A stretch of 64,000 bases of DNA, from contig OX393568.1 in assembly GCA_947652115.1 (NCBI GenBank), positions 230,001 to 294,000 on the forward strand, written 5' to 3'. Positions 60,977 through 64,000 of the stretch are shown here, in pieces. The stretch's first letter is position 1; the number at the start of each line of letters is the position of its first letter. Source of the stretch: Blastomussa wellsi. Taxonomy: Eukaryota > Cnidaria > Anthozoa > Scleractinia > Plerogyridae. The notes below the pieces were generated by a model. The model worked only from the letters and a program-made list of their open reading frames with translations. It was not told where the DNA came from and searched no databases. The translations under genes and the position numbers were made by a program.

Positions 60977-61283
60977 GGTAAGGTAAGGTAAGGTAAGTCT
61001 GCAGTCGGGCCTAGTGGCCCATCAGGCCGGAGCTTATCCCGGTTTCTGTAGCATGAAGCGACAGAGAGTATTTCTACTCCCCCCTGGATGGGATGCTAGT
61101 CCATCGCAGGGTTACCCCCCCAGCAGTAAATTCGCCGGTACCCATTTATACACCTGGGTGAAGAGAGGCACTGTGAGAGTAAAGTGTCTTGCCCAAGAAC
61201 ACAACGCAGTGGCCCGGCCAGGACTCGAACCCGGACCGTCCGATCCAGAGTCCAGCGCACTAACTAGCGCCTCCCTCCCCCCC
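60977..61283 (-). mobile_element. tRNA-derived SINE, full copy with (CTTAC)n tail
   Basis: Near-identical to 42787-43062 and longer in the body. The minus-strand 3-prime end is a TTACCTTACCTTACC tail (plus strand 60977-60996). The head near 61283-61220 has lost part of box A. Confidence 0.75.
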
Positions 61284-61827
61284 ATAGAACGCAATGAAAA
61301 CAGTTTAAAAATTAAAAAGAAATAGGATGATACTAAACTGAGGATTGCAGACCGCGGAACCTGCGGAACCTATATTTTCTTTGCCAAAAACGTAATAAAT
61401 AAATAAAAATAAAACCTAAAAAACCTTAAAACTATGCATGTGGCCAATTCGAGTTTCTGTGAGTCGTATTTCCAGTGATGTTTATTTGTATTCGGAGTTT
61501 CCTCGTAGCACGAGTCAAGTTCGAGCCCGAGTCAAGTTCGAGTCAACATTCTTTTTCACCTTTTCTTTCTTTCTTTGAATAATATCCTTTGCCTGTCGTA
61601 ATAGTTTATTGCCCAACAAAATGTCGAAGAAGACTGAAGAGGTATAAAACAAGAACCGACCACAAAACCAGACGATCGTTGATTTGATCGGCGGTTGCTC
61701 AAAATAGTGCAAATTAAGAAGGCGTTAGAAGGACAAAGGAAGAACCTTAAATGTTACTGATACATTGAAAATTACGAAGACAAAAAAGGGAAAAGAGATG
61801 AAATTAAGGAACAGCCAAAAACGGGGT

Positions 61828-61925
61828 TATTCCTGTCTGTCACCCATCCAAATACTGATTCTGCAAATCAGGGCTTACGGACATGAACGTCTACTTTCTT
61901 GGGGTACGGTATCAGTGACAAAGGG
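61828..61925 (-). pseudogene. 5S-rRNA-like sequence, left arm
   Basis: Minus strand: GATACCGTACC, then AGTATTTGGATGGGTGAC followed by GGAATAACC. This follows the order of a metazoan 5S gene (start region, then AGTACTTGGATGGGTGACC, then GGAATACC) but is heavily mutated. Confidence 0.45.
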
Positions 61926-62035
61926 TCAAGTTCGTACAAAGAGGATATTTCGTTTAATTTGGCACTCTACTCTGTTCTAGACTACCTATTATTTCCTGAT
62001 TTACGTGACTCAGTCTCTCAGTTCTTTTTCTCATC

Positions 62036-62135
62036 TGTAACCGATACCACAAGGAAGCACCAGTTCTATTCCGATCGACAAAGTTAAGTCCCGTTAATCG
62101 CGATGAGTAATTGGATGGGTGGCAGAAAGTACTTC
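62036..62135 (+). pseudogene. 5S-rRNA-like sequence, right arm
   Basis: Plus strand: CCGATACCAC, CCGATC, AAAGTTAAG, then AGTAATTGGATGGGTGGC. The spacing of AAGTTAAG and GGATGGGTG follows the 5S internal promoter. Divergence excludes a functional 5S gene. Confidence 0.5.
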
Positions 62136-64000
62136 ACCAGTTGTTGTTTCTTGTGTCTTGTATTCTTTTTGGGGGGATTTTAAACACTAATAAGGTCATC
62201 CCCCTATTTTTATCCCTATTTTCTTTTTTAGCGTGGTCCAACAAACCCAAATTTATGCGTTTAAAATCACTTTAAAACTATCTTTAAAAAGCTTTTTTTT
62301 CGGAATTTCTGCCCAGTATTGTATATTTTACAAGATCTTGCGTTGCGTGGCGTATTCAGCTACAAGTCAGTGTACAAGTGCATGCTTTAAATCGAAGCGA
62401 TCGCCAGGATTTGTTGTTTTTATTTATATCACTTTCCGTGACATTTTGTTTAACTATATTTTATTAAAAAAAGAAGAAAAGGGGAAAAAAGAGGACTCGT
62501 GCTACGAGGAAACTCCGAATACAAACAAACCGTGATGACTGGAAATACGACTCACAGAAACTCGAATTGGACATATGCCATAAACAGGTTTGTTACCTCA
62601 TATACTTTCTTTACCATGCATTCCGCCACGTTGATCGAATGTTGGATGATAAAATGACACCGCACATATGTCGCCACAATTTTAAAATCTCAAGTACTTC
62701 TAGGTCCGCGACGATATATAAAAACAAACTTTTTAACGTAATGTTAAGTTCTTCAGACCCGAAAACGAAATTTCAAACAGTGTTAAGGTTTTTAAGTTTT
62801 TTTATTTTTATTTATTTATCTATTTTTTATTTTATAACTTTTTTGGCCAAAAAATATAGGTTCCGCAGGTTCCGGCGGTTCCGTTGGTTCCGCGCTCTGC
62901 AATTCTCATTTTAATAACACTCAAAGAAATAGAGCCCTGCTGTGTGCGAAGTTTGAATGTTTTAAATTTTATATGTTTGGAAGTCGCCTCGAATTTTTTT
63001 TTCCACGAATTTTTGCCTTCTTATCGAAGAAGTTGTAAGAAAAGTCAAAAGTGTACATACTCGTATTTTCGTGGTCATGAACCGCTGGCTAGTCCAATAA
63101 TATATATATATATATAACAACAAAGCATGCTCGTAGAAAAACGAGTAATGGCACAACTTCCAAATATAAATTGGCCCTTATAGGTCTGAAGTAAGAAACG
63201 CGTGATGTAAAATTTAACACAAAAACTATAAAGCGATGAGATTGCGAGCGTTTCAAAATGTTAATAATTAGGAGGTGAACGTGATTGACTACATGAGCTG
63301 TGCACAGGTGTTCAACAATAGATACCCATAATTATTTCTTGTAGAAAAAATAAGATAAAAATTAATGTTTCCGAAAATTTAAAGAAAGCAATATCACATT
63401 TACCTACAGTAACTTATGTCAAAAGAAGTTAAACCTAAAAAGAATTTCCATGATATGCTGTGTCGTTGCTTAAATTAAAACTAAGTGTATTACTAAATGT
63501 GATTATCCGGAAAAATATGTATTTTTGCCCTTTAGGGAGATGTTTCCTTACTATATTCGAGATATTACAATCCAGAAGAAATGTTAGTTTAAAATAAATA
63601 CATTTCTTCGTGATCATGTTCGTAGTATCCCTTTCACTCTTAAAAGGCAAAAATGAGCGCAATAAAGTAAAAGCTGTCACACAGGGCGTTTGTCAAACTA
63701 ATGATATTTTTACTGTCCTTAAGGTTCATTAATATTTGGCTAGTTGTTCAAGCTGCACAAACATTCAACAGCTTAGTTAGAGGCGTTTTTAATGACGTTT
63801 GTTCAGCTGCATTAAGAACAAAACAGTTGCAATATTATCGGGCTCCTTTTTGCTTGCTGCTTAGAATAATGAATAATGTAATATTTGCATCAGTGGCGTT
63901 CGTAAATAGTTCAGTTGGGAAGTAAGACCTTACCCTATAACAAATACATTCCGTACGCTCCCTTCAAATTGTCTTTGAAAGGAACGATTAGTAACCATGA

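Larger units (their letters stand above)
61348..62893. mobile_element. palindromic element with 5S-rRNA-like arms
   Basis: Ends are inverted: GCGGAACCTGCGGAACCTATA at left, TATAGGTTCCGCAGGTTCC at right. Inside, GTGGCCAATTCGAGTTTCTGTG...GGAGTTTCCTCGTAGCACGAGTC (61440-61525) is mirrored at 62492-62573. Further in, both arms carry 5S-like sequence (next two entries). No protein is apparent. Confidence 0.65.
55606..64000. other. upstream region with retroelement debris, no host gene recognised
   Basis: It should contain the promoter of the multidomain gene. Beyond that it holds a (GAT)n array at 56489-56640, a hairpin at 57044-57180, retrotransposon pieces at 57570-58345 and 59380-59650, a 93-bp tandem duplication at 60153-60338, a SINE at 60977-61283 and a palindromic element at 61348-62893. 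62900-64000 shows nothing beyond AT-rich sequence with a TA run near 63100. Confidence 0.5.

Overview
This window is eukaryotic nuclear DNA, most likely from an anthozoan cnidarian such as a stony coral. It is AT-rich, its genes are split into small exons with GT-AG introns, and it is crowded with tRNA-derived SINEs, degraded non-LTR retrotransposons and fold-back MITEs. The species assignment is inference from repeat style and domain content, not from a marker gene. All three recognisable host genes lie on the minus strand. I rebuilt exon structures by hand from splice sites and reading phase; each model stays in frame throughout, but none has transcript support.

5.3-13.4 kb and 15.6-25.5 kb hold two tandem paralogues of a type I membrane C-type lectin-like receptor. 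Each has a signal peptide exon, one CTLD exon, a Ser/Thr-rich stalk exon, a transmembrane exon and a tyrosine-rich cytoplasmic tail. The tails end in an ITIM (LVYAQL or LVYAHL) followed by an ITSM (TVYADV or TIYADI), the pairing known from vertebrate inhibitory receptors such as PD-1 and Siglecs. The second gene has a much longer tail containing an internal duplication. A broken third CTLD exon lies in its first intron.

26.0-55.6 kb holds one large secreted or matrix protein gene. Its order is signal peptide, discoidin (F5/8 type C) domain, six EGF-like domains, two sushi domains, two HYR domains, a third sushi domain, two Cys-rich GCC2/GCC3-like modules, one Ig domain and a short C-terminal exon. 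The 21 modelled exons total 3192 nt (1063 aa). Nearly all domain borders are phase-1 introns.

Inside one intron of that gene (30.96-34.73 kb) sits a 3.8 kb mobile element with inverted arms of about 950 bp. It carries a C2HC zinc-finger reading frame, a P-loop ATPase resembling A32/FtsK-HerA packaging ATPases, an acidic protein and a basic protein with YxxNxERI repeats. No integrase, polymerase or capsid gene is visible.

The flanks (1-5.2 kb and 55.7-64 kb) contain no gene I can support. They hold retrotransposon debris, hairpin elements, SINEs and, at 61.3-62.9 kb, a palindromic element with 5S-rRNA-like sequence in both arms.
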